Assembly (NCBI GenBank): GCA_031276725.1
Contig: JAISMM010000090.1
Coordinates: forward strand, 1-64,000
DNA length: 64,000 nucleotides
Reading direction: 5' to 3'
Source: Clostridiales bacterium
GTDB taxonomy: Bacteria; Bacillota; Clostridia; Christensenellales; Pumilibacteraceae
Below, one piece after another: positions 10,052-17,757 of this stretch. The notes beneath the pieces were generated by a model. The model saw only the letters and a program-made list of their open reading frames with translations. It was not told where the DNA came from and searched no databases. Both the position numbers and the translations under genes were made by a program. Numbering within the stretch: the stretch's first letter is position 1; each line of letters begins with the position of its first letter.

Positions 10052-10774
10052 ATGAATTTAGACAAATTACTCGAATATCAAAGCGCGGACCTCGAATTAA
10101 AGTTTATGCAAAACGAAATCGACACCCACCCGCTTAACGGCAAGCTCGAAAAAGCGCGGCGCGAGTTTGACGCGGCCAAGGCCAACCTCGAAGCCTACGA
10201 AAAAACGGCGCAGCGCATTTTAGAAATCAACGAGCAGTCGGGAGCCTATTACGGCGACGGGCAAAAAGAATTCGCCGAGCTGCAAAAGGCCCTTAAAGAA
10301 TGCGGCGATTCCGACGCGGACAAACGCGCCGCGATCGTTTCTAAGCTCGAAGAACTGCGCGCAAAGGTGTCCAAGGTCGAAAAAGCCCTCGGCGAAAACA
10401 AAAAGAGGTCCGACGACGTTATAAAGGCGTATCAGGAATCGCACGACCGCGGCAAAAAATTCCGCGATATTTATTACGACGCAAAAAAGCGCTTCGACGC
10501 GTTCAAAAGCGAGCGCGAACCCAAAATCGCCGAGCTTACCAAAAAGCGCGACGCTATGCGCCCTAACCTCGACCCCGGGCTTTTTTCCGCCTACAAGGCG
10601 CTCGTCGACGACGGCAAAACCCCCGCCGTAGTCGAGTCGCGCACCGTCGACAACGGCAAAACCTATTCCTGCAAGGGCTGCGGCCTCAGCCTGTCCCAAC
10701 AATCCAAGGGCGAGCTTTTAGAGCGCGGGGTGTGCCGCTGCGACAATTGCCGCCGCATTATTTACAAAAAGTAG
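10052..10774 (+). CDS. coiled-coil protein with C4 zinc ribbon (CdsZ/DUF164-like)
   Basis: A 240-residue protein. Residues about 1-170 are charged and alpha-helical, predicted as a long antiparallel coiled coil. The C terminus is a zinc ribbon with CKGCG and CDNC knuckles (about 207-232). Proteins of this design regularly follow nif3 in bacteria. Some have been linked to ribosome or RNA handling, but no enzymatic motif is visible, so only the family can be named. It has a good AAGGAG site 8 nt before its ATG and closes the operon. Confidence 0.8.
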   Translation: MNLDKLLEYQSADLELKFMQNEIDTHPLNGKLEKARREFDAAKANLEAYEKTAQRILEINEQSGAYYGDGQKEFAELQKALKECGDSDADKRAAIVSKLEELRAKVSKVEKALGENKKRSDDVIKAYQESHDRGKKFRDIYYDAKKRFDAFKSEREPKIAELTKKRDAMRPNLDPGLFSAYKALVDDGKTPAVVESRTVDNGKTYSCKGCGLSLSQQSKGELLERGVCRCDNCRRIIYKK

Positions 10775-10828
10775 CCGCGCGCCGGTCGGTGAAAACACTT
10801 TTTTTAGCGGCGCGGCGGTCGCTTATCC

Positions 10829-11212
10829 GCCGCACTCGGTAACTTTTAAAATTCCCCTCCGGGGAGTGCCTCGCCTTATTGACGGGCTTAGCTCGCAGGC
10901 TCGCACGCCCTACAAACGGCTCCGCCGTTTGACGGCTCGGTTCGTGCCGCGTTAGCGGCGAGGCGGTCGCTTATCCGCCGCACTTGGCAATTCACCAAAA
11001 TTCCCCTCTATGGAGGGGTGGCGGCGAAAGCCGTCGGGGTGGTTGCTTATCCGCCGCACTCGATTTGTCCCTTAAATTCCCCTCTGGGGAGTGCCTCGCC
11101 TTATTGACGGGCTTAGCTCGCAGGCTCGCACGCCCTACAAACGGCTTCGCCGTTTGACGGCGCGGTTCGTGCCGCGTTAGCGGCGGGGTGGTTCCCCGCC
11201 CGGGCGGTTCAC
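10829..11212. repeat. three consecutive units of the GC-rich intergenic repeat
   Basis: The units start at about 10829, 10976 and 11051, each opening with CCGCCGCACT and then AATTCCCCTC. Units 1 and 3 are the long form: GTGCCTCGCCTTATTGACGG, then CAAACGGC and GCCGTTTG arms and GTGCCGCGTTAGCGGC. Unit 2 is the short form, with GGAGGGGTG, the stem GGCGGC-GAAA-GCCGTC and GGGGTGGTT. The same family recurs at 16.9-17.7, 23.3-23.75, 59.1 and 62.7-63.0 kb. No gene was seen between 10775 and 11238. Confidence 0.8.
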
Positions 11213-11238
11213 CAAAATAAATTACAACGAGGCAGCTT

Positions 11239-12138
11239 ATGCAAAACACGCAAAAAATAACAAAAGCGGTTATACCGTGCGGAGGACTGGGAACAAGGTT
11301 TTTGCCCATCACAAAGGCGGTGCCCAAGGAAATTCTTCCGGTTATCGATACGCCCGTTTTGGGTCATATCGTCAACGAGGCGCGGCTGTCGGGCATTACC
11401 GACGTGCTCATAATTTTGGGGCCGGGCAAGGACGCGATCCGCAATTACTTTACCGACAACGCCGCCCTTTTGGAGCGCTTGGAGTCGTGCGGCAAGTCCG
11501 CCGAGGCGGAAGTTTTGCGCGCCGTAACGCGCGGCATAAACTTTTCGTTCGCGGTGCAGGAGCAACCCTTGGGGAGCGGCCACGCCGTTTTATACGCCGA
11601 AAAATTCGCCGCGGGCGAGCCGTTCGCGCTCGCGTGGGGCGACGACCTTATTTGCTGCGAGGGCGACCCCGTTATGGGTCAGCTTATCGGCGCGTATCAA
11701 AAGCGCGGGGGAGTAATACTCGGGGTTCAATATTTGGACGGGGACGACATCGTTAAATACGGCGTCGCCGACGTTATAGGCGAGGTTAAGCGGGGGGCCA
11801 ACGCGGCGTACAAATGTCGCGGCATAGTCGAAAAGCCGCCCCTTGACAAAGCGCCGTCGCGGCTGTGTTCGTTCGGCCGCTACATTCTTACCCCCGGCGT
11901 GTTCGACGCTATACGCGCCACCGCAAAGGCGTCTAACGGCGAAATTCAGCTAACCGACGCCCTCAACGCCATGTGCGAAACGACCGACGTCTACGCGTTC
12001 GATTTTGTCGGCCGCCGCTACGATATGGGCGACAAATTCGGTTCCGTCCGCGCCGTAATCGAGTACGCGCTCAAAAGCTCCGAGTACGGCGACCGCGTAA
12101 GAGACTACCTAAAAGAACTCGTCAAGGACTTCGGTTGA
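11239..12138 (+). CDS. galU: UTP-glucose-1-phosphate uridylyltransferase
   Basis: A 299-residue nucleotidyltransferase that makes UDP-glucose for cell-envelope glycans and galactose metabolism. The nucleotide-binding signature GLGTRFLPITKAVPKE lies at residues 17-32. Further family blocks are QEQPLGSGHAV (about 107-117), the WGDDL metal site and the product-site GRYILTP block near residue 210. Length is normal. The ATG at 11239 directly follows the repeat block; CGAGGCAG upstream is a modest ribosome binding site. The next gene starts 5 nt after the stop. Confidence 0.95.
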   Translation: MQNTQKITKAVIPCGGLGTRFLPITKAVPKEILPVIDTPVLGHIVNEARLSGITDVLIILGPGKDAIRNYFTDNAALLERLESCGKSAEAEVLRAVTRGINFSFAVQEQPLGSGHAVLYAEKFAAGEPFALAWGDDLICCEGDPVMGQLIGAYQKRGGVILGVQYLDGDDIVKYGVADVIGEVKRGANAAYKCRGIVEKPPLDKAPSRLCSFGRYILTPGVFDAIRATAKASNGEIQLTDALNAMCETTDVYAFDFVGRRYDMGDKFGSVRAVIEYALKSSEYGDRVRDYLKELVKDFG

Positions 12139-12143
12139 CCGCT

Positions 12144-12797
12144 ATGTTTAACGCCTTTACCACCGTTACGGATTTATCGGCGTTCGCGCGCGCCGGCATA
12201 AAAAAAGTCCGCGTCGCCGCCGCAAGCCGCGATTTAATTACGGGCGCGTTTTCGGGCGAAATCGAATTTTTCCGGACGGTAGCGGATAACGCGCCGAACG
12301 CTTTTGAGGGCGACATTTTTTTGCCCTCGCTCGAATTTTCGGATAAGACCGTCGACGCTTGCATCGAACACGTTCTGGGCAAGCGCGTCCGCTTTATGGT
12401 TCGCGCCGCCTGCACATTGGAGGAGGTCGGCCGCTTCGACGCCAAACTTTCGCTTTCGCCGGTTATGCTCCTCCGTAGGCTGGGACTTTTGCAAAACGCG
12501 ATCGTGGTCGGCGGCGTCTACCTCGATAACGACGACGTCGATTTAATGGTTCAAGAGGGCGCGTCGCTCGTTCTGACCCCCACGTTTAACGCGGGGCGCG
12601 GCGACGGTGCCGCAAACGTTTCATCCTACCTAAAACGCGGCTTAAAAATCGCACTGGGCACGGCGGACAATTCCTTCAACAAGTCCGGCAGTATCGCCTA
12701 CGAGGCCGACGTCTTACAACTCCTGACAAACGCCGCTATGAACGACCCCGCCGCCCTCACCCCCGCGCAAAAGCTCGCCCTCTGCTCCCTCTCCTAA
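12144..12797 (+). CDS. amidohydrolase-like protein lacking metal ligands
   Basis: A 217-residue protein read from the ATG at 12144, five nt after galU; a longer open frame upstream lies inside galU and is out of frame with it. The C-terminal half lines up with the last strands of TRZ/ATZ/SsnA-type deaminases and chlorohydrolases (LSPVMLLRRLGLL, LDNDDVDLMVQEGASLVL, LKIALGTADN). The family His of AHCVxLD is Gly (VVGGVYLD), and the usual GTDG reads GTAD. The N-terminal HxH strand is absent and the protein is about half family length. It is probably a non-catalytic remnant or repurposed domain; the role is unknown. Confidence 0.55.
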   Translation: MFNAFTTVTDLSAFARAGIKKVRVAAASRDLITGAFSGEIEFFRTVADNAPNAFEGDIFLPSLEFSDKTVDACIEHVLGKRVRFMVRAACTLEEVGRFDAKLSLSPVMLLRRLGLLQNAIVVGGVYLDNDDVDLMVQEGASLVLTPTFNAGRGDGAANVSSYLKRGLKIALGTADNSFNKSGSIAYEADVLQLLTNAAMNDPAALTPAQKLALCSLS

Positions 12798-12851
12798 ATT
12801 ATTTCCCCAATCCGCCAAAAAAATCGACTAAAAAATATACGGAACTCTTTC

Positions 12852-12880
12852 TTTACAAACGCATAAGATTATGTTATAAT
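12852..12880 (+). promoter_or_regulatory. sigma-A promoter, extended -10
   Basis: TTTACA (12852-12857), a 17-nt spacer and TATAAT (12875-12880), with TGT directly before the -10 giving an extended -10 element. It drives the cytidylate-kinase-like gene, 63 nt ahead of its ATG. Confidence 0.85.
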
Positions 12881-12943
12881 AGGGGCGTGGGCAAACCGCA
12901 ATAATTACACCGATAATTGCAACCGGTGGGAGGACAACCGTAT

Positions 12944-13564
12944 ATGACAGACCGTATAATTACGTTTTCGCGGCAATTCGGCAGCGGCGGCGGCGAAATC
13001 GCAAAGGAACTCGCCGCGCTTTTGGGCGTTCCTTACGTCGATAAGGCGATAATCGCCGAGGCGGCTTCCGCAAGCGGCATCGCCAAGGAATATTTTGAAA
13101 AAGCTGACGAAAGGCGCACCAACAGCTTTCTGTTTTCGCTTGTGGCGGCGTCATACGGCGGCTCCGTCGCGCCCTTGCAGCCGGGCGACATCATCACCGA
13201 CGACAAGCTGTTTATCCACGCCGCCGACGCCGTAAAAAAGCTCGCCGCGACCCCTTGCGTCATAGTGGGCCGTTGCGCTGACGATATTCTTGCCGACCGC
13301 AAGCCCGCGCGTATATTCATAAGCGCGGACTTCCCCGACAGAGTCGCGCGAATCGCAAGGCTCCGCTCCCTCGACGAAAAAGCCGCCGCCGCCCTAATCC
13401 GCAAAACCGACAAAAAACGCGCCTCTTACTACAACTTCTACACATCCAAAACGTGGGGCGCCGCCGAAAACTACGACCTCTGCCTAAACCTTTCTTCCCT
13501 CCCGAATTCCTCCGCCCTCGACCTTCTTCAATCCTTCGCAACCAATTTCATTCCCCGCGACTAG
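12944..13564 (+). CDS. cytidylate kinase-like protein
   Basis: A 206-residue P-loop protein of the cytidylate-kinase-like family (PF13189 type). The phosphate-binding loop SRQFGSGGGEIAKELA lies near the N terminus, and a VGRCADDIL block near the middle is typical of this family. A true Cmk is encoded separately at 37825, so this is not the essential CMP kinase; the substrate is unknown. The ATG at 12944 is chosen because GGGAGGA (12928-12934) sits 9 nt upstream, rather than the TTG 27 nt earlier that the open frame allows. Confidence 0.8.
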   Translation: MTDRIITFSRQFGSGGGEIAKELAALLGVPYVDKAIIAEAASASGIAKEYFEKADERRTNSFLFSLVAASYGGSVAPLQPGDIITDDKLFIHAADAVKKLAATPCVIVGRCADDILADRKPARIFISADFPDRVARIARLRSLDEKAAAALIRKTDKKRASYYNFYTSKTWGAAENYDLCLNLSSLPNSSALDLLQSFATNFIPRD

Positions 13565-13584
13565 CCGCTAAAAGGAGATTTTAT

Positions 13585-14352
13585 ATGCGTGAAAATTGGA
13601 CGTGGAACGAAACGATTTTAGCGTTTGACTTGTATTGTCGGTTGCCGAGCAAGGATGTAGTCGTCGGTAATCCCGCAATTGCGGAGCTGGCGGCAGCGCT
13701 TGGCAGAACTGCGGGTTCGGTCAAAATGAAGTTGCAAAATTTCAAGGGCTACGACCCATCATATACCTTTGACGGCAGGGTGGGACTTAGCCACGGGAGT
13801 AAAATCGACGCCGAGGTGGTTCAAGAGTTCATTGACAATTGGGACGGGCTTGTTTTACAGGCGCAAAAAATCCGCGACGAGGTGGGGTTGTCGGATGTCG
13901 AAAAAGAAGCCGACGAGCTATCGTTGCTACATATACCTTTGGAATTTAGCAAAGAAAGGATTCAAAAAGTCAGAGTGGGGCAGTCGTTTTTTAGAAAAGC
14001 GGTGCTTGCCGCCTATGATAAAAGGTGTTGTATAACGGGCATCGATATGCCGGAACTTTTGGTCGCCTCGCATATAAAGCCGTGGTCGGCGTCCAACGAT
14101 ATAGACGAAAAAGTCAATCCGCAGAACGGGCTACTGTTAAACGGTTTGCACGATTTGGCGTTCGACAAGGGCTTAATAACTATCAGTGAGGACTACAAGA
14201 TTATTCTATCGCCAAAATTGAATAATAATGCAAATAAATTATCGACGGAATTTTTCTTCAAGTATAAAAATCAACCGATAGCCCTGCCTAGCCGTTTTTT
14301 GCCCGCTAAGCAGTTTATCAAGTATCACAACGACATTGTTTTTCAAAAGTGA
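13585..14352 (+). CDS. HNH endonuclease-domain protein
   Basis: A 255-residue protein. The N-terminal part (about 1-60) contains GRTAGSVKMKLQNF, a helix-turn-helix-like segment seen at the front of several HNH restriction proteins. The C-terminal part (about 125-215) is an HNH_2-type nuclease: RCCITGI, then ASHIKPW with the first His, then NPQNGLLLNGLHDLAFD with the Asn and second His. It is therefore likely an active DNA nuclease of restriction or mobile-element type. Start ATG 13585 follows AAAGGAG. The codon choice is visibly AT-richer than its neighbours, suggesting recent acquisition. No methyltransferase partner is present. Confidence 0.85.
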   Translation: MRENWTWNETILAFDLYCRLPSKDVVVGNPAIAELAAALGRTAGSVKMKLQNFKGYDPSYTFDGRVGLSHGSKIDAEVVQEFIDNWDGLVLQAQKIRDEVGLSDVEKEADELSLLHIPLEFSKERIQKVRVGQSFFRKAVLAAYDKRCCITGIDMPELLVASHIKPWSASNDIDEKVNPQNGLLLNGLHDLAFDKGLITISEDYKIILSPKLNNNANKLSTEFFFKYKNQPIALPSRFLPAKQFIKYHNDIVFQK

Positions 14353-14361
14353 GGATTAAGT

Positions 14362-14649
14362 ATGAACAACAGAGCAAAAACATTGGCGATCAACATAGCG
14401 CGGTATTTATCGGAATGGATGGACGACGAATCTTTGAATGTGCCCGTCCGCGTTAGTAAAAAAGCAATCGAGAGCTACGGGGTTAGTTTTGACAGACCGA
14501 ACGATAGCTTGGCGGTAGCGGCGGTCAGGCATATTATTGACATCGTAAGTCCTTGGAACAGGCAAAGTATATGCGCGGTTTTAGAAGAACAATGCTGCTT
14601 TACAGAAATTGAGGCAAACCGCTACTTTGAAGCAACCTACGATGTATAA
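14362..14649 (+). CDS. small protein of unknown function, paired with the HNH gene
   Basis: A 95-residue acidic, mostly helical protein starting 10 nt after the HNH gene stop, with GAGGAT upstream of ATG. I do not recognise the family. It has no signal peptide, membrane segment or metal motif; two Cys (CC) occur near residue 76. Its spacing and similar AT-richer base usage say it travels with the HNH gene, so an immunity, inhibitor or accessory role is possible but unproven. Confidence 0.6.
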   Translation: MNNRAKTLAINIARYLSEWMDDESLNVPVRVSKKAIESYGVSFDRPNDSLAVAAVRHIIDIVSPWNRQSICAVLEEQCCFTEIEANRYFEATYDV

Positions 14650-14680
14650 CCGACGCGCTAAAAAGAGGAATGTTTGAATT

Positions 14681-15574
14681 ATGAAAATTACACTTACAAA
14701 ACTTAAAAGAGTTATTTGTATGGCGGCGGTTTTAGCGACGGCATTTTGTGCGGGAGCGTGCTTTATAGGTTTTCGGCGCGGCAAAGAGCCGGAACAGCCG
14801 CCGAGGGGCAATCCTATAGACAAGGCTTTGGTAACGCCGCCGACCAAAACGGCGTACGGGTTCGGCGAGAGCGTCGACGTTGCCGGAACGGTAATCAAAA
14901 ACTTTTATGCCGACGGCACCGAGGACACCTATACCGTAACCGCCGAATCAAAGGAGCTTCACACCGTTCCGGCGGTAATATCGTCTAATTTTTGGCATAG
15001 CGGCTTGACCGTAGAATTATATTGCGTGTTCGGTAAAATCGGCGAATACACGATTTCCATTGCGCCGCCGGAGCAAGTCGAGGGGCTTTTGTTGTATAAA
15101 ACGCCCGACATCGCGTTTTTTTATCCGCCGGAGCTTGTTTTTGAGGAGCAAGCCGACGGCGATGTCGCGTTCGCGTCGGGCGGCGAAGGAACGTTTGATA
15201 TGCTTTTGCAAAAGAGGGAACAAGCCTACTACGCCGCCGTAGCCGCCGACGAGTCGTGGAAAACCGCGTTTAAAAACGAGTATAGCGAGCAAAGATTTTT
15301 AATCGTCGGTTTTGCGCTTATTTCATTTGTCAAGCAGCCTCACCCCGATGACAATTCCACGCCGATGGCGGAATTTTTATGTTATCAAGTCCCCGTTTCA
15401 AAGGACGGCGCGGCGTATACGGCGTCGCGTTACATATTCAAAGGAGCAAAAACCTATGTTCTGACCGTTCTTAAAGGTTCGTCCGCCTACACCGACGGCG
15501 ACGGCGCCAATCATTACGATATGAGTGATTTGCTCATCGATCTGCATGACAATATGTTCGTAAGGCAATGGTAG
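14681..15574 (+). CDS. putative lipoprotein of unknown function
   Basis: A 297-residue protein with a basic N terminus and a hydrophobic stretch (about 10-27) ending in AGAC, a permissive lipobox, so it is probably anchored outside the membrane. Residues about 45-110 (TAYGFGESVDVAG, then a YADGTEDTYTV block) resemble a bacterial Ig-like sandwich of the kind that describes a 'free-form' strand pattern. The rest has alternating strands and no known catalytic motif. RBS AAAGAGGAA precedes the ATG. It sits between the HNH pair and rpsU. Confidence 0.65.
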   Translation: MKITLTKLKRVICMAAVLATAFCAGACFIGFRRGKEPEQPPRGNPIDKALVTPPTKTAYGFGESVDVAGTVIKNFYADGTEDTYTVTAESKELHTVPAVISSNFWHSGLTVELYCVFGKIGEYTISIAPPEQVEGLLLYKTPDIAFFYPPELVFEEQADGDVAFASGGEGTFDMLLQKREQAYYAAVAADESWKTAFKNEYSEQRFLIVGFALISFVKQPHPDDNSTPMAEFLCYQVPVSKDGAAYTASRYIFKGAKTYVLTVLKGSSAYTDGDGANHYDMSDLLIDLHDNMFVRQW

Positions 15575-15677
15575 ACTTTAAGCGCGTTTGTAATATTAAT
15601 ACTTTTACAAAATCCGAAAAGCGCCTTAAAAGCCCCGGTATTTTCAAAAACACGCCCGCAAAAGTCAAGAAAAACGT

Positions 15678-15706
15678 TTGACAAAGCGGGTCGTTTGAGA
15701 TATAAT
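15678..15706 (+). promoter_or_regulatory. perfect-consensus sigma-A promoter of rpsU
   Basis: TTGACA (15678-15683), a 17-nt spacer and TATAAT (15701-15706). The leader to the rpsU ATG is about 57 nt. Confidence 0.9.
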
Positions 15707-15769
15707 GTTAGGGTTGCAAAACAAGTTGCAAAAATAAAGGTTCGCGGAACAAAGGCGGGTGTAAAGCAA

Positions 15770-15949
15770 ATGTCGGTTATTAGAGTAGGCGAAAACGAGT
15801 CGTTAGACAGCGCGTTGAAGCGGTTTAAGCGCAAGTGTCAGAAGGACAACATTATGGGCGATTTGCGCCGTAAGGAGCATTACGAAAAGCCTTCCGTGCG
15901 CAGAAAGAAGAAAGCGGAGGCGGCGCGTAAACGCGGAATGAAAGGCTAA
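15770..15949 (+). CDS. rpsU: 30S ribosomal protein S21
   Basis: A 59-residue basic protein beginning [13 protein letters not shown], the canonical S21 start, with the [10 protein letters not shown] core and an Arg/Lys-rich tail ending RKRGMKG. It is a component of the small ribosomal subunit near the mRNA exit site, with a role in initiation. The open frame extends 25 codons upstream, but that part lies over the promoter leader, so ATG 15770 is taken. The last 17 bases of coding sequence recur at 16086-16102 (see findings). Confidence 0.95.
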   Translation: MSVIRVGENESLDSALKRFKRKCQKDNIMGDLRRKEHYEKPSVRRKKKAEAARKRGMKG

Positions 15950-16005
15950 ATTGCCGGCCAAACGCGGGTCGGGACGGCGCGCCGTCGCGCTTGTCCGGCC
16001 CGGCC

Positions 16006-16048
16006 GGACTCCGATAAGAGTCCTTTTGCGGAGTGAATCCGCAAAAGG
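16006..16048 (+). terminator. rpsU terminator hairpin and overlapping second hairpin
   Basis: GGACTC (16006-16011), a 6-nt loop, GAGTCC (16018-16023) and TTTT form a short intrinsic terminator. The bases from 16022 also form an 11-bp perfect stem with 16038-16048 around a 5-nt loop. The two hairpins share two bases, so they compete slightly. A GACGGCGCGCCGTC palindrome lies upstream at about 15973-15986. Confidence 0.6.
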
Positions 16049-16141
16049 CGGTTTGATTGACGGAGGCGTTCAGCCGTAGACTATTCGTAAACGCGGAATG
16101 AAGGGTGAGTTGCCCTATTTATTCGGTTGGAGGAGTTTGTT

Positions 16142-16597
16142 ATGAAACTTGCGGAATTGTTGATTGAAAGGTCGGATTGTCAAAAGAGGATTTCCGAGCT
16201 TGAAAGCGCGGTGCGGCACTGTTTAAGAGTGCAGGAGGGCGACGAGCCGCCGCAGTCGCCGCAGAAATTGCTTGCCGAAATCAAGGCGGCAAACGCCAGG
16301 TTGGCGGAGCTTGTGTGGCTGATCGCGCGCGCGAACTACGAGACGAAAATCGACGGCAAAACGACGTTGGCGCAGGCCTTGGCGCGGCGCGACGCGATTA
16401 AGGCGGAACGCGACACGCTGATCGACGTAATCGAAGAGGCGAGCAGGCGCGATTTTCGCGGCACAAAGAGCGAAATAAAGACGGTTGTTACGGTTGACGT
16501 CGCGGAATTGCAAAAGCAGAGCGATAAGCTGGCAAGGCAGTACCGCGAATTGGATACCAAAATACAGGAGCGCAACTGGACGACCGAGATAGAGTAA
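16142..16597 (+). CDS. DIP1984 family protein
   Basis: A 151-residue helical protein of the DIP1984 (septicolysin-annotated) family. It shows the family hallmarks: MKLAELLIERSDCQKRI at the N terminus, VQEGDEPP near residue 38, VTVDVAELQKQ near residue 120 and a closing QERNWTTEI. It is predicted to be almost entirely coiled coil. Function is not established; the septicolysin name is historical and no pore-forming feature is visible. The start ATG 16142 follows GGAGGAG by 7 nt; an in-frame upstream start lies within that site. Confidence 0.85.
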   Translation: MKLAELLIERSDCQKRISELESAVRHCLRVQEGDEPPQSPQKLLAEIKAANARLAELVWLIARANYETKIDGKTTLAQALARRDAIKAERDTLIDVIEEASRRDFRGTKSEIKTVVTVDVAELQKQSDKLARQYRELDTKIQERNWTTEIE

Positions 16598-16922
16598 GCA
16601 ATTCAAAAACAATTTAAGACGGTAGCGGCAAAAGCGGATACAAAGGCTTTAATGAGCGGCCAAAGCTCATCGATGTGTAATGAGTATAGCAGGCTCGCGG
16701 CGGGAGCAAGAATACATATCAGCCGAAATTTGTAACATACGCGTACACAGTTATTTAAGTAATGTTTTTACCGTGTATCGGTTTGTCCGCGAGGGCGGGA
16801 ACGGGGAACAAAAGATTTTAGACGGCGTTGCGTTCTGTGCGCGGCGCCGTTTTTTTGTGTTGCGGAATTTTTAAATCGATAGCGATTTTTGGCTTATTGA
16901 CCGCGTTAACTGTGGTGAGCCC

Positions 16923-17058
16923 GTCCGCCGCATTCGATAATTTTCCACAATTCCCCGCCCGCCGCACTCGGCAACTTTCCAAAATTCCCCGCCCGCCGCA
17001 CTTGGCAACTTCCCACAATTCCCCGCCCGCCGCACTCGGTAACTTTCCAAAATTCCCC
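16923..17058 (+). repeat. 34-bp tandem repeat, four units
   Basis: Four head-to-tail 34-bp units start at 16923, 16957, 16991 and 17025. Each has the form GCCCGCCGCACTCGG, then AACTTTCCAAAATTCCCC, with a few substitutions. There are no spacers, so it is not CRISPR. The last unit runs on into the hairpin repeat. The 1.1 kb from 16598 to 17722 holds only repeats and no gene I can support. Confidence 0.85.
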
Positions 17059-17234
17059 TCCGGGGAGGGGTGGCACCGTAGGTGCCGGGGTGGTAAGGGT
17101 CTTTACGCTACCGCCTCTGTGAGCCGCCTACAAAAACACTCGACCACCTCGTCGCTACGCGCCACCCCTCCATAGAGGGGAATTCAAGAAATGCGCCGAG
17201 GGTGTCCGACGCGCCGTTGCGGATAAAATTCCCC
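17025..17234 (+). repeat. about 210-bp repeat, copy A
   Basis: Nearly identical to 17463-17673. It contains one hairpin repeat unit in forward orientation (stem GGCACC-GTA-GGTGCC), the spacer AAGGGTCTTTACGCTACCGC and a second unit in reverse orientation (CCACCCCTCCATAGAGGGG), ending GTTGCGGATAAAATTCCCC. Confidence 0.8.
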
Positions 17235-17244
17235 CCCCGCCGCA

Positions 17245-17312
17245 CTTGGCAACTCCTCAAAATTCCCCTCTATGGAGGGGTGGCACCGTAGGTGCCGGGG
17301 TGGTTCAATTAT
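17245..17312 (+). repeat. short-form hairpin repeat unit
   Basis: A CGCACTTGG opening, AATTCCCCTCTATGGAGGGG, the stem GGCACC-GTA-GGTGCC and the closing GGGGTGGTT, followed by an AT-rich stretch that includes an AAAACTATA/TATAGTTTT inverted repeat (about 17327-17352). Confidence 0.7.
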
Positions 17313-17399
17313 TAAGTGATAGCCAATAAAAAACTATACATTAATATATAGTTTTATCAAGCTGCGGTTCAGTTATCGGTAATTTAGCCGCAGATATTT

Positions 17400-17435
17400 G
17401 GTAGGGAAAGTAGGGATTTCCCTACTTTCCCTACC
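17400..17435. repeat. 36-bp palindrome, copy 1
   Basis: GGTAGGGAAAGTAGGG, a central AT pair mismatch and the inverted copy. It is nearly identical to the palindrome at 63041-63076. Neither strand has a T-tract next to it, so it is not a standard terminator. Confidence 0.8.
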
Positions 17436-17462
17436 AAAAAAAGACTTAAAGTGTATTTATTC

Positions 17463-17673
17463 GCCCGCCGCATTCGGTAACTTTCCAAAATTCCCCTCCG
17501 GGGAGGGGTGCCGCCGTACGGCGGCGGGGTGGTAAGGGTCTTTACGCTACCGCCTCTATGAGCCGCCTACAAAAGCACTCGACCACCCCGTCGCTACGCG
17601 CCGCCCCTCCATAGAGGGGAATTCAAGAAATGCGCCGAGGGTGTCCGACGAGCCGTTGCGGATAAAATTCCCC
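17463..17673 (+). repeat. about 210-bp repeat, copy B
   Basis: A direct duplicate of 17025-17234 except at the hairpin, where the stem is CCGCCG-TA-CGGCGG instead of GGCACC-GTA-GGTGCC, plus a few point changes. Confidence 0.8.
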
Positions 17674-17722
17674 GCCCGCCGCGCCGCCGCCGCGCCGCTA
17701 TAAAGATTTACCCGCAATAACG

Positions 17723-17751
17723 TTGACAAAACCTATATATGGGTATATAAT
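17723..17751 (+). promoter_or_regulatory. perfect-consensus promoter of the retron
   Basis: TTGACA (17723-17728), a 17-nt spacer and TATAAT (17746-17751). The predicted transcription start (about 17758) coincides with the first base of the a1 arm of the retron RNA. Confidence 0.9.
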
Positions 17752-17757
17752 AGAGGT

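Noticed and set aside
11973-12143. Upstream extension of the amidohydrolase-like gene
   Set aside because: The extra 57 codons lie inside galU in another frame and encode an Arg-rich shadow; ATG 12144 fits the family start better.
16680-16874. 64-codon open frame before the repeat arrays
   Set aside because: No RBS, no family resemblance, and it ends in AT-rich intergenic sequence; there is nothing to support translation.
16923-17673. Possible CRISPR array
   Set aside because: The 34-bp units are directly joined with no unique spacers, and no cas genes are present.
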